A DNA stretch of 64,000 nucleotides from Serpens sp964410065 (GTDB lineage Bacteria > Pseudomonadota > Gammaproteobacteria > Pseudomonadales > Pseudomonadaceae), in contig CAYPFO010000001.1 in NCBI GenBank assembly GCA_964410065.1, positions 62,001 to 126,000 of the forward strand. The letters run 5' to 3'. Position 1 is the first letter of the stretch, and each line of letters starts with the position of its first letter. The notes beneath the pieces were generated by a model. That model worked only from the letters and a program-made list of their open reading frames with translations, was not told the origin of the DNA and made no database searches. The translations under genes and the position numbers were made by a program. Below, piece by piece: positions 8,256-16,755 of the stretch.

Positions 8256-9404
8256 ATGAAGCGCTGGCAATGGCAGCGGCTGGGTACCGGACTGTGGGTG
8301 GTTGTGCTGGCCGGTTTGGCCTGGGCAACGTGGATCTATCGCCAGGAGGCATTGAGCGTGTTGTACGCCGCATCCCCTGAGTGTGTTGTCGAGAGTGCGA
8401 ACCCAGCAGAACCCTATGAGACGTTCGAGCAGGGAGTGCGTCGCCAGTACGACGGGGCGGGACGCTTATTGCGTGAGTTTCAGGTCGACGCCGCAGGCAA
8501 TTTGCAGGGCGATCTGCGCGAGTTCTACAGCTCGGGCGCGGTGCGTTACCAAATGGCTCATGTGGATGGCCGGCGAATGGGCCTGGAAAAGTTTTTTCGC
8601 ACGGATGGAAGTCTGAGCCGGGTTGCTTGGATCGATGCCCATGGTCGCGAACAGGCGGCGGCGAGCTTTCTTGCCGATGGCCGGCTGAGCAGCCTGCAGT
8701 GTGCCGATCGGCCGTTGCTGGAGGGGCGGGATGGACCCTGGTGCGGATTTTCCGGCTCACCCAGCGACGTGATCCTGCATGAGGAACACGGGCCCGTCAG
8801 CCGGGAAAGCTGGTTGCTCGGCGACTTGCAACGGCGCGATGTGCTGGACGAATGGGGGCGCGTGCGAAGCTCTTTTCGACTGATCGATAAGCAACAGGTT
8901 ACGGTGCACTATTTCCCCAATGGGCAGATAAGTGCGGAAAGTGCTTTTCGCTGGCGAAGCCGACAGCAAACGCAAGAGCTACGCGACGGCCATGAGCGGC
9001 AGTGGGCGCAAAATGGCCAGCTAGTGCGGGAAACCCTCTGGAAGCAAGGGCAGATCATAAGCAGCACCCAGTGGTATCCCAACGGGGAGCTGAAAGAGCG
9101 CCGTATCCTGAAGCGCGTGAGCGGCACGGCTGCGCAGCCAGTATTGCGGGTCGAGCAATACTGGGAAAACGGCAAGCTCAGTTATCGCGGTACGCAAATC
9201 GGTGGAGTTGGCGTGGGGTCCCATGAGCGTTTTGACGAACAGGGACGTCTGCAGCTGGAAATCCGCCTGGACCCCAATGGCACGCCGCTGCTGCGTATCG
9301 AATATGACCCCCAGACGGGCGCCGTGCTGCAGGCAGAACACCTGCAGCCACAACCGGGCGGAGTCGCCGAGACGTCAGCGCCAAACGGGCGAGACTACTT
9401 CTGA
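8256..9404 (+). CDS. Membrane-anchored YwqK/MORN-repeat protein
   Basis: A 382-residue protein starting MKRWQWQRLGTGLWVVVL; the ATG follows AAGGAGAT. Residues 10-27 form a signal anchor. The rest carries degenerate repeats of the form F/Y-x-x-x-G-x-x-x-x-x-x-x-x-x-G, for example REFYSSGAVRYQM, VHYFPNGQISAES and STQWYPNGELKERR, the signature of the YwqK family related to MORN repeats. Such repeats form beta-hairpin solenoids. The YwqK name comes from a Bacillus antitoxin-like gene, but nothing next to this gene looks like a toxin, so I do not call a toxin-antitoxin pair. A scaffold or envelope role is possible. Confidence 0.75.
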   Translation: MKRWQWQRLGTGLWVVVLAGLAWATWIYRQEALSVLYAASPECVVESANPAEPYETFEQGVRRQYDGAGRLLREFQVDAAGNLQGDLREFYSSGAVRYQMAHVDGRRMGLEKFFRTDGSLSRVAWIDAHGREQAAASFLADGRLSSLQCADRPLLEGRDGPWCGFSGSPSDVILHEEHGPVSRESWLLGDLQRRDVLDEWGRVRSSFRLIDKQQVTVHYFPNGQISAESAFRWRSRQQTQELRDGHERQWAQNGQLVRETLWKQGQIISSTQWYPNGELKERRILKRVSGTAAQPVLRVEQYWENGKLSYRGTQIGGVGVGSHERFDEQGRLQLEIRLDPNGTPLLRIEYDPQTGAVLQAEHLQPQPGGVAETSAPNGRDYF

Positions 9405-9412
9405 GGCGCGTC

Positions 9413-9898
9413 TCAGCGCTGGGCCGGGGCTGGCCATTCGAGGACACCCGAATCACTGAAACGCGCCGAGCCGAGCATGCTGCCACCGAGCTTGCCGCGA
9501 ATCACATAAGGCACGCCCTGGCCGGGCTGATAGCCTGCCAGCCCCCAGGTCTGACGCAGGGCCGAAAAGGCGGAAATGGTCACCGGCACTTCGATCAGTG
9601 TTTCGCCGAAACCGGCTACCTTGCCACGTTGATCGCTCACGCCGCTGGCCAGCGGCTGGCCGTTGATATCCAGCTCCAGCGCCACGCCATGAAAGTCGAT
9701 GCTGGTGTCATTGGGATTCTGTACGCGCAATTTCACCTTGAAGCGCATTTCCAGACCTTGTCCCGGTAAGGGTTCCAAGCCGGCCAGGTCGATTTTCAAG
9801 GGATCGCGAGGCGCCAGGTTGGCGCAGGCGGCGAGCGTAGCCAGCAGCAGGGCGCTGATCAGCAAGCGCGGGATTCGGGACAGCAGGCGACTGGGCAT
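9413..9898 (-). CDS. LEA type 2 family lipoprotein
   Basis: A 161-residue lipoprotein. The signal peptide ends in the lipobox TLAAC with the acylated cysteine at residue 25. After cleavage the protein begins with Asn-Leu at +2/+3, without Asp at +2, so outer-membrane sorting is expected. The mature part contains FKVKLRVQNPNDTSIDFHGV, the hallmark of LEA-2/WHy domains, an Ig-like beta-sandwich tied to desiccation or hypersensitive responses in plants and of unknown role in bacteria. The gene is convergent with the YwqK-repeat gene; eight bases separate the stop codons and both lie in one small hairpin (CTGAG-GCGCGT-CTCAG). Confidence 0.85.
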   Translation of the reverse strand: MPSRLLSRIPRLLISALLLATLAACANLAPRDPLKIDLAGLEPLPGQGLEMRFKVKLRVQNPNDTSIDFHGVALELDINGQPLASGVSDQRGKVAGFGETLIEVPVTISAFSALRQTWGLAGYQPGQGVPYVIRGKLGGSMLGSARFSDSGVLEWPAPAQR

Positions 9899-10443
9899 GG
9901 ATGGCTTTTCCGCTACGGCTAAGGGGGAGGTTCGACCCTTCGAGTATGGGTTTTGCTCCCGAAGATCGCCGCAAAGTGTACCTCACGCAAGGCCGCGCGT
10001 TCCGGGACAGTCGCAGCGTGATGAACGACACGATCGCACCCGTCAGTCATGAGCTGCCATCACGTGGCGGGCGCGACGTTACATTCTCCCGCGCTTGGTC
10101 AATCGAGTCGGTATAATCCGGCGCCGCCTTCTTCTGGCGATCCTGTTTGGCTGCAAGCCCCGGCCGTATGAGTTTGATTGCGTGCCAAGCCGCTCCGGCG
10201 TGCTCGGATGGTCGACCTTTGTATAGCTGTCAAAAAAATGGGTAACCCTAGAATACGGTGAGCGATTAAAGAGTGGACATTAAGCGCGGCATGATTCCTC
10301 GTGAGGTTCTGTAGGTTGGGTGGCAGCGACATGGCGTTTGCTTCCCACGCTTGAAGTCCTGACATCTGAACCGTCAGGGCGCTATGTGAATGAGCTGCAG
10401 AAGCCTCATAGGCGAGCATTAGATGAATTCAGAGGTGGATTTC
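9899..10443. other. Intergenic region between LEA-2 and CoA-transferase genes
   Basis: About 545 bases without a supported gene. It must hold the divergent promoters of both neighbours. A TATAAT at 10112-10117 has only a poor -35 partner (TTGGTC, 11 bases upstream), so I do not call it a promoter. The 3' half is AT-richer than its neighbours and leads into the CoA-transferase ribosome site. Confidence 0.5.
10227..10254 (+). promoter_or_regulatory. Possible sigma-70 promoter of the CoA-transferase gene
   Basis: CTGTCA (10227-10232) and TAGAAT (10249-10254) are separated by 16 bases in an AT-rich stretch 190 bases before the start codon. The match to TTGACA/TATAAT is moderate and there is no experimental support. 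Confidence 0.3.
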
Positions 10444-11955
10444 ATGACAACGGATCTAAACAAGTACATTCGCAATGCTGCTTTCCTGGATAAGGTTGTT
10501 TCCGCAGAAGAAGCAGCATCGTGGATCGAAGACGGCATGACGCTGGGCATGAGTGGTTTCACCCTGTTTGGTGAGCCGAAGGAATTTCCTCGGGCACTGT
10601 CCGAGCGCGGCCAGAAAGAGAAGTTCAAGGTCAACCTGTTCACCGGCGCTTCCATGGGCCCGGCCGCCGACCAGTCCATGGCTGAGGCGGGCATCATCAA
10701 CAAGCGCATCCCTTACCAGGGCAACCCGGTCCAGCGCAAAAAGATCAACGCCGGTGAAGTCCTCTATATCGACCAGCACCTGTCGCACATGGCTGAACTG
10801 ATCCGCCAGGGTGTTCTGCCTCAGGTCGATTACGCCATCATTGAAGCCGCTGCCATCACCGAAGACGGTCAGATCATTCCGACCGGCTCCGTGGGCAACT
10901 CGCCGATTTTCGTACAAACCGCCAAGCACGTGATCATCGAGCTGAACACTTCTGCTCCGCGTGAGTACGAAGGCATGCACGATATCTACGTGCCGGGCGC
11001 CGCCGGTGAGAATGCTCGTAAAGACATTCCTGTTTATGACATCAGCACCCGAATCGGCACCGTGGGCATTCCGGTCGACCCGGCCAAGGTGCGCGGTATC
11101 GTGCTGTCCAGCCAGCCGGACATCCCGTCGCCGCTGTTCGAGCCAAACGAAGAAACCCAGAAGATCGCTGACAACCTGCTCGATTTCCTGCGCACAGAAG
11201 TGAAGGCCGGTCGCCTGACCAACAGCCTGGCTCCGCTGCAGTCCGGTGTAGGCTCCGTGGCCAACGCCGTGTTGAACGGCATGCGCACCTCCGAGTTCAA
11301 GGACCTGGTGGTGGCTTCGGAAGTACTGCAGGACGGCGTGTTCGACCTGATCGACGCAGGTGTGGTGAAGTTTGCCGCGGGTACTGCGTTCTCGCTGTCC
11401 AAGAAGCGCGTCGAGAACCTGGCGTCGGACATGGCCAAGTACGCCGGTAAGGTGGTTTTCCGTCCGCAGGAAATCTCCAACCACCCGGAAGTGATCCGCC
11501 GCCTGGGCATCATTTCCTTCAACACCGCACTGGAAGTGGACATCTACGGCAACGTGAACTCCACCCACGTCGGCGGCACCCACATGATGAACGGTATCGG
11601 CGGCTCGGGTGACTTCGCCCGTAATGCGCGTATCAGCATCTTTGTGACCACTTCCACTGCCAAAAACGGCAACATCTCCTCGATCGTGCCCTTCGTCGCC
11701 CACGTCGACCACACCAACCATGATGTGGACTGCATCATCACCGAGCAGGGTTTTGCAGACCTGCGCGGCCTGGCCCCGGTCGAGGCGGCCGAGCGCATCA
11801 TCAACAACTGCATGCACCCTGATTACAAGCATCAGGCGATGGCCTACCTTGAAGAGGCCAAGACCCGCGGCGGCCATACCCCGCATGTGCTGGAAAAAGC
11901 GTTCTCCTGGCACACCAACCTGGCTGAACACGGCACCATGCACCTGAAGAAGTAA
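10444..11955 (+). CDS. Acetyl-CoA hydrolase/transferase family; probable succinyl-CoA:acetate CoA-transferase
   Basis: A cytoplasmic enzyme of 503 residues of the Cat1/YgfH family, which moves CoA between succinate, acetate or propionate and so links acetate handling to the TCA cycle. Family marks are the glycine-rich GMSGFTLFGEPKEFP near the N-terminus, PTGSVGNSPIF, the segment VASEVLQDG whose Glu I take as the likely covalent-thioester residue, and the NGIGGSGDFARNA loop. The start at 10444 follows GAGGTGG with a normal spacer; the in-frame ATG at 10423 does not. P. aeruginosa PA5445 appears to be the counterpart. A strong terminator follows. Whether it acts as hydrolase or transferase cannot be settled from sequence. 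Confidence 0.9.
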   Translation: MTTDLNKYIRNAAFLDKVVSAEEAASWIEDGMTLGMSGFTLFGEPKEFPRALSERGQKEKFKVNLFTGASMGPAADQSMAEAGIINKRIPYQGNPVQRKKINAGEVLYIDQHLSHMAELIRQGVLPQVDYAIIEAAAITEDGQIIPTGSVGNSPIFVQTAKHVIIELNTSAPREYEGMHDIYVPGAAGENARKDIPVYDISTRIGTVGIPVDPAKVRGIVLSSQPDIPSPLFEPNEETQKIADNLLDFLRTEVKAGRLTNSLAPLQSGVGSVANAVLNGMRTSEFKDLVVASEVLQDGVFDLIDAGVVKFAAGTAFSLSKKRVENLASDMAKYAGKVVFRPQEISNHPEVIRRLGIISFNTALEVDIYGNVNSTHVGGTHMMNGIGGSGDFARNARISIFVTTSTAKNGNISSIVPFVAHVDHTNHDVDCIITEQGFADLRGLAPVEAAERIINNCMHPDYKHQAMAYLEEAKTRGGHTPHVLEKAFSWHTNLAEHGTMHLKK

Positions 11956-12017
11956 TCGGCACGAGCGATACCAGGCCCTAATGCCGCTCAAGCCTTTGAG
12001 CTGCAGCCGGGCCTTCC

Positions 12018-12062
12018 AAAAAATCCGATGCTGGGTAGCCGGCATTGGATTTTTTTGTTTTT
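12018..12062 (+). terminator. Intrinsic terminator after the CoA-transferase gene
   Basis: AAAATCC-G-ATGC pairs with GCAT-T-GGATTTT around the loop TGGGTAGCCG, followed by TTTTTTTGTTTTT. The stem plus T-run is a good rho-independent terminator. Confidence 0.85.
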
Positions 12063-12079
12063 CCAGTCTTCATTAATGC

Positions 12080-12167
12080 CTGCGTTCGTCGCAGCTGCTG
12101 TGCGGTGTGAGGGATAGGCGCCAGGCGAATAAATTCGCCCCTACAGCGTGACTGGCAGCCCCGAGGA
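12080..12167. repeat. Intergenic direct repeat, copy 1
   Basis: This 88-bp unit recurs almost unchanged at 12379-12465. By eye the copies differ by a G insertion, two single changes and a swapped CT/TC. The unit contains the palindromic core GGCGAATAAATTCGCC followed by CCTAC, the Pseudomonas REP form GTAGGGGCGAATTTATTCGCC read from the other strand. Confidence 0.85.
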
Positions 12168-12378
12168 TATTTGCCGTTCAGGCGCAACGGGCAGTTCCGT
12201 AGCGCGGGTGTCACCGGCCCGATACGTGCCTGGCTCAGAGGGTCATAGGACATGCGGTGCGTAGGGCGGCCTCGCCCGTTGCACGGTGTCAGGATGAGGA
12301 GGCGCAGTGTCCCGGGCAGCCCGCCGCAGGGAATTTCCGTGGGCGAGGTGTTCTTCGAATCATAGAAGGCAGATAAGT

Positions 12379-12465
12379 CTGCGTTCGTCGCAGCTGCTGT
12401 GCGATGTGAGGATAGGCGCCAGGCGAATAAATTCGCCCCTACAGCGTGATCGGCAGCCCCGAGGA
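12379..12465. repeat. Intergenic direct repeat, copy 2
   Basis: Second copy of the 88-bp unit at 12080, in the same orientation, with about 210 bases of unrelated spacer between them. Together they occupy the 713-bp gap between the CoA-transferase and OsmC-YcaO genes. I see no supported gene in that gap; the short frames in it change across the repeats. Confidence 0.85.
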
Positions 12466-12668
12466 CTGCGTGAGGTGGGGTTTCCCGCAGTGGCCATTCA
12501 TCAGAAATACTCGGAGGCCCAAGATCACTGCAATCCCTTCCCAGAGCGTGGCGGGCAACGCGTCAAGGCCGTCATCAGCGAGCCGCAGCCGCTTCTGCGC
12601 AACACTTGCCGCTGGAAAACCGGATAATGGCGGCCACTTCGTCTTGCTCGTTATTCTGGTAATCCCGC

Positions 12669-14873
12669 ATGGAAATCAAGGTCAACTTTCTCGACAACCT
12701 TCGACTTGAAGCCAAGTTCGATGATTTCACGGTGGTGGCGGATCAACCTATCCGTTACAAGGGCGATGGCTCCGCGCCGGGTCCGTTCGATTATTTCCTG
12801 GCTTCATCGGCCTTGTGTGCGGCCTACTTTGTAAAGCTCTACTGCCAGACGCGGAACATTCCCACCGAAAACATTCGTCTGTCGCAAAACAACATTGTCG
12901 ATCCGGAAAACCGCTACAACCAGATCTTCAAGATTCAGGTCGAGTTGCCGGCAGACATCTCCGAAAAAGACCGCCAAGGCATTTTGCGTTCCATCGACCG
13001 CTGTACCGTGAAGAAGGTGGTGCAAACCGGGCCTGAGTTCATCATCGAAGAGGTGGAGAATCTCGACGCCGACGCCCAGGCGTTGCTGATGGTGAGTCCG
13101 GATTCCGAGACGAGCACTTATATACCGGGCAAGGATCTGCCGCTGGAGCAAACCATCGCCACCATGTCCGGCATTCTGGCGGACCTGGGCATGAAGATTG
13201 AAATCGCCTCATGGCGCAATATCGTGCCCAATGTCTGGTCGCTGCATGTTCGCGATGCGCACTCGCCGATGTGTTTTACCAACGGCAAGGGCGCGACCAA
13301 GGAGGCCGCACTGGCGTCCTCGCTGGGCGAATTCATCGAACGCCTGAACTGCAATTTCTTCTACAACGACCAGTTCTGGGGCGAAGACATCGCCAATGCG
13401 GCGTTTGTGCATTATCCGGAAGAGCGTTGGTTCAAGCCGGGTCGTAACGATGCGCTACCGGCTGAAATCCTCGACGCCCACTGCCTGGCGATTTACAACC
13501 CCGAGGGTGAGCTACGTGGCTCGCACCTGTACGACACCAACTCGGGCAACGTAGAGCGAGGCATCTGCTCGCTGCCCTATGTGCGCAAGTCGGATGGCAA
13601 GGTGGTGTATTTCCCGTCCAACCTGATCGAAAACCTGTATTTGAGCAACGGCATGAGTGCCGGCAATACCTTGGCCGAAGCGCAGGTGCAGTGCCTGTCG
13701 GAAATTTTCGAGCGTGCGGTAAAGCGGGAGATCATCGAAGGTGAGATCGCGCTGCCGGATGTGCCGGCCGAGGTATTGGCGAAATACCCGGGGATTCTCG
13801 CCGGGATCAAGGGGCTGGAAGAGCAGGGCTTTCCGGTGCTGGTGAAGGATGCATCGCTGGGTGGGGAATTCCCGGTGATGTGCGTCACCTTGATGAACCC
13901 GCGTACCGGCGGCGTGTTTGCCTCGTTCGGCGCGCACCCGAGCTTTGAAGTGGCGCTGGAGCGCAGTCTGACCGAACTGCTGCAGGGCCGCAGCTTCGAA
14001 GGCCTCAACGATTTACCGCAGCCGACCTTTGAAAGCCACGCGGTGACTGAGCCGAACAACGCTGTTGAGCACTTCATCGACTCCAGCGGTGTTGTCTCCT
14101 GGCGCTTCTTCAGTGCCAAGGCTGATTACGCGTTCGTCGAGTGGGACTTCTCCGGCCAGGGTAAAGACTCCAATGCCGAGGAAGCCGCGACCTTGTTCGG
14201 CATTCTCGAAGACATGGGCAAAGAAGTGTACATGGCGGTGTATGAGCACCTGGGCGCAACCGCCTGCCGCATGCTGGTGCCGGGCTACTCGGAAGTTTAT
14301 CCGGTGGATGACCTCATCTGGGATAACACCAACAAGGCCCTGTTCTTCCGTGAGGACATCCTCAACCTGCATCGCCTGGACGACGACGAGCTGCAAGCGC
14401 TGGTCGAGCGGCTGGAAGAAAGCGAGCTGGATGATTACACCGACATCAGCACCCTGATCGGCATTGAGTTTGACGACAACACGGACTGGGGCCAACTGAC
14501 GATTCTCGAGTTGAAACTGCTGATCCATGTCGCCTTGCAGCGTTTCGATGAGGCGAAGGAGCTGGTGGAAACCTTCCTGCAGTACAACGACAACACCGTC
14601 GAGCGCGGCTTGTTCTACCAGGCCCTGAACGTGGTGCTGGAAGTGGTGCTGGACGACGAGTTGGAGATGGCCGACTACGAAGCCAACTTCCGCCGCATGT
14701 TCGGCAGAACCCGGATGGACGCCGCGCTGGGGTCCGTCGATGGCAGTGTACGCTTCTTCGGCCTGACGCCCACGAGCATGAAACTGGAAGGCCTCGACAG
14801 ACACCTGCGACTCATCGAAAGCTTTAAAAAGCTGCACAAGGCACGGGCGAATGTGTCGGCTCTAACCCGTTAA
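12669..14873 (+). CDS. OsmC-YcaO fusion protein
   Basis: A 734-residue protein starting MEIKVNFLDNLRLEAKFDDF. Residues 1-135 are an OsmC-like domain (GPFDYFLASSALCAAYFVKL carries the active-site-type Cys; a second Cys is in SIDRCTVKKV). Residues of about 160-570 form a YcaO domain with GKGATKEAALASSLGEFIER and the ATP-site acidic residues of the type seen in SLGEFIE and SEIFERAVKREIIEGE. The last 150 residues are helical. E. coli YcaO is about 586 residues and is tied to RimO-dependent beta-methylthiolation of ribosomal protein S12; other YcaO enzymes activate amide backbones with ATP. No peptide precursor or azoline dehydrogenase lies nearby, so a housekeeping role is likelier than RiPP synthesis. 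A terminator follows directly. Confidence 0.88.
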   Translation: MEIKVNFLDNLRLEAKFDDFTVVADQPIRYKGDGSAPGPFDYFLASSALCAAYFVKLYCQTRNIPTENIRLSQNNIVDPENRYNQIFKIQVELPADISEKDRQGILRSIDRCTVKKVVQTGPEFIIEEVENLDADAQALLMVSPDSETSTYIPGKDLPLEQTIATMSGILADLGMKIEIASWRNIVPNVWSLHVRDAHSPMCFTNGKGATKEAALASSLGEFIERLNCNFFYNDQFWGEDIANAAFVHYPEERWFKPGRNDALPAEILDAHCLAIYNPEGELRGSHLYDTNSGNVERGICSLPYVRKSDGKVVYFPSNLIENLYLSNGMSAGNTLAEAQVQCLSEIFERAVKREIIEGEIALPDVPAEVLAKYPGILAGIKGLEEQGFPVLVKDASLGGEFPVMCVTLMNPRTGGVFASFGAHPSFEVALERSLTELLQGRSFEGLNDLPQPTFESHAVTEPNNAVEHFIDSSGVVSWRFFSAKADYAFVEWDFSGQGKDSNAEEAATLFGILEDMGKEVYMAVYEHLGATACRMLVPGYSEVYPVDDLIWDNTNKALFFREDILNLHRLDDDELQALVERLEESELDDYTDISTLIGIEFDDNTDWGQLTILELKLLIHVALQRFDEAKELVETFLQYNDNTVERGLFYQALNVVLEVVLDDELEMADYEANFRRMFGRTRMDAALGSVDGSVRFFGLTPTSMKLEGLDRHLRLIESFKKLHKARANVSALTR

Positions 14874-14886
14874 GCGCGCGGATAAG

Positions 14887-14910
14887 AAAAGCACCTTCGG
14901 GTGCTTTTTT
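14887..14910 (+). terminator. Intrinsic terminator after OsmC-YcaO
   Basis: AAAAGCACC-TTCG-GGTGCTTTTTT: a nine-pair stem closed by a stable TTCG tetraloop and ending in a T-run, 14 bases after the stop codon. Confidence 0.93.
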
Positions 14911-14987
14911 GTTGCTGGGGTTCTGCCTGCCGTAACCTACCTGGTGCTGCATTTCAGCGGGTATTGGCTTTCTACGGATAATAAAAA

Positions 14988-15063
14988 AGCCGGTTGTGTA
15001 CCGCTTCGCTTAGGCATTAACAGCTCTGGATTAAGGGTTTTGAAAGAGAGCTCCGTGCCGGCT
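14988..15063. repeat. Diverged direct repeat A upstream of the diguanylate cyclase
   Basis: A 76-bp stretch resembling 18229-18306 in the same orientation. The best-matched half starts at GCTCTGGA and agrees at 32 of 41 positions by eye, ending GTGCCGGCT against GTGCCGACT. The two copies bracket a three-gene block. The rest of the 360-bp gap (14874-15233) holds the preceding terminator and, at 15126-15147, CGTTAG...CTAACG, which can form a small hairpin. Confidence 0.55.
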
Positions 15064-15233
15064 CACACCCCTGGCCTTGAAAGTCCGGATTCGGTTTCAT
15101 ACGCCATAAATCCGCCCTTTTTCCGTTAGTCCCCTTTTCCGCTAACGCATTCATGGGATGGCACGCTCAGCCGATAGAAGCATTAAGTATCATTGCAATG
15201 TAAGAAACGCTGAGAGTGCAACGGAGTGAAGGC

Positions 15234-16715
15234 TTGAAGGGCAAAGCGGGAATTTTAACAGGCTCCATACTGATTCTTGCGCTGATGCCCATGTGGGTCT
15301 TCGTTCTGAGTGAGATCAAGCATGAACGCGCCTTGACCGAAAGTGCTGCGCGAAATGATGCGATGAATCTGGCGACAGCCTTTGAAGCGCATGTGCACAG
15401 CGTGATCAGGTTGATGGATATCATTTTGTTGGATATGCGCGAGGACGTGCTTGAGTATTCCGACTTCCACAGCTACCTCAGGAGAGAGCTGAAGGCCTAC
15501 GGCAGCTTCGTTGCGCAATTTGCGGCGATTAACGAGGAGGGCCGGTTGATGTATTCCAATCTCGCTCCGGAAACCGAGCCAGTGGACCTGAGCGACCGTG
15601 AGCACTTCCGGATTCACCGTGACAACCCCGAAGTCGACCGTTTGTTCATCAGCAAGCCGGTACTGGGCCGGGTATCGCAACAGTGGACAATTCAGTTCAC
15701 CCGCCCCGTTCGCAAGGACGGCCAATTTGCCGGTGTACTGGTCCATTCCGTACCCACCAGTTTTTTTTCTGACTACTACGAGCAAATCGATGTTGGGCCG
15801 AACGGCAGCATTGTGTTGCTCGGCACCGACCGCAGCGTGCGTGCGATCGCCTCCGGATCTCCTCGCCCCGAGCGTTACGGTCAATTCACGGTGCCCGAGA
15901 GCAAACCCTATTTTGACTCGAACAGCCCCGAGCGTGGCTATTTCGAGGGTGTAAGCAGCATTGATGGCGAGTACCACCTTGGCGCTTATCGGCGCCTGAA
16001 CGAGTATGGCGTTGTGGTGGTAGTACTGTTGGCCCCTAAGGATTTTTTGGCGGACCATCACGAGCGCAGGGAGTTGCTGATCGTCTCGGCGAGCATCATT
16101 TCGGTGCTGTTATTCGCCGTGGGGATTTTGATCTTCGTGCTGAGCCGTCGCTATTTCCAAAACACCGCCAGCCTTCGTCTGGCTCATGATCAACTGTCCC
16201 AGTTCGCGAATACTGACGCGCTGACCGGCGTGAGCAGCCGCCGCTCGTTCCTACATAGCCTTGAAGCAGAACTCGCTGGGACTGATCGTCATGGTGATTT
16301 TCTGAGCCTGCTGATGCTGGATATCGACCATTTCAAACGCGTCAACGACTGTTATGGGCACCCAATCGGCGACGCGGTGCTCAAGCAATTCACTACCATC
16401 TGTACCCGCATGCTTCGCTCTCATGACCTTTTTGGCCGGCTCGGCGGCGAAGAGTTTGCCATAGCCTTGCCGCACACGGACGCCGAAGGCGCACGCTGCG
16501 TCGCCGAGAAAATTCGCCTTGCCATAGCCCAGACACCGATCATGACGCCAGCCGGGACTATCCCCATCACTGTCAGCATGGGCTTGGCGTGCGCGCCCAT
16601 AGATCGAGTTGATGTCGATCAGCTAATCGCAAAAGCCGACGGCGCGCTTTACGCAGCCAAGCACGAGGGTCGCAACCAAGTGCGTGTTGCGGGTGAACAG
16701 CAGGGCCAAGTCTAG
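15234..16715 (+). CDS. Membrane diguanylate cyclase with periplasmic Cache-type sensor
   Basis: Layout: transmembrane helix at about residues 5-25, periplasmic sensor of about 250 residues with PDC/dCache features (DLSDREHFRIHRDN, ISKPVLGRVSQQWTIQFTRPV), second helix around LIVSASIISVLLFAVGILIF, then a GGDEF domain. The active site is GRLGGEEFAIALP, and RSHD upstream fits an RxxD inhibitory site, so it should make c-di-GMP in response to a small ligand. The start is uncertain. I favour TTG at 15234 because GGAG lies seven bases upstream; GTG at 15216 would add six residues but lacks a ribosome site. It is the first gene of the block flanked by repeats A and B and is convergent with the SYLF gene. 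Confidence 0.85.
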   Translation: MKGKAGILTGSILILALMPMWVFVLSEIKHERALTESAARNDAMNLATAFEAHVHSVIRLMDIILLDMREDVLEYSDFHSYLRRELKAYGSFVAQFAAINEEGRLMYSNLAPETEPVDLSDREHFRIHRDNPEVDRLFISKPVLGRVSQQWTIQFTRPVRKDGQFAGVLVHSVPTSFFSDYYEQIDVGPNGSIVLLGTDRSVRAIASGSPRPERYGQFTVPESKPYFDSNSPERGYFEGVSSIDGEYHLGAYRRLNEYGVVVVVLLAPKDFLADHHERRELLIVSASIISVLLFAVGILIFVLSRRYFQNTASLRLAHDQLSQFANTDALTGVSSRRSFLHSLEAELAGTDRHGDFLSLLMLDIDHFKRVNDCYGHPIGDAVLKQFTTICTRMLRSHDLFGRLGGEEFAIALPHTDAEGARCVAEKIRLAIAQTPIMTPAGTIPITVSMGLACAPIDRVDVDQLIAKADGALYAAKHEGRNQVRVAGEQQGQV

Positions 16716-16755
16716 ATTGCCACTGCGACGCGGCTCGGCCGCAAAACGGATCGAC

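Noticed and set aside
8256..9404. Toxin-antitoxin module based on the YwqK similarity
   Set aside because: No small toxin-like gene is adjacent; the neighbours are a MATE exporter and a LEA-2 lipoprotein in opposite orientation.
10095..10117. Promoter at TATAAT 10112-10117
   Set aside because: The only -35-like hexamer, TTGGTC, is 11 bases away, too close for sigma-70.
10456..12045. 529-codon open frame antisense to the CoA-transferase gene
   Set aside because: The forward gene has family motifs and a ribosome site; the antisense product is His/Val/Asp-rich, a typical GC-codon shadow.
12669..14873. RiPP biosynthetic cluster based on YcaO
   Set aside because: No precursor peptide, dehydrogenase or exporter lies next to the gene, and the OsmC-YcaO form looks like a housekeeping family.
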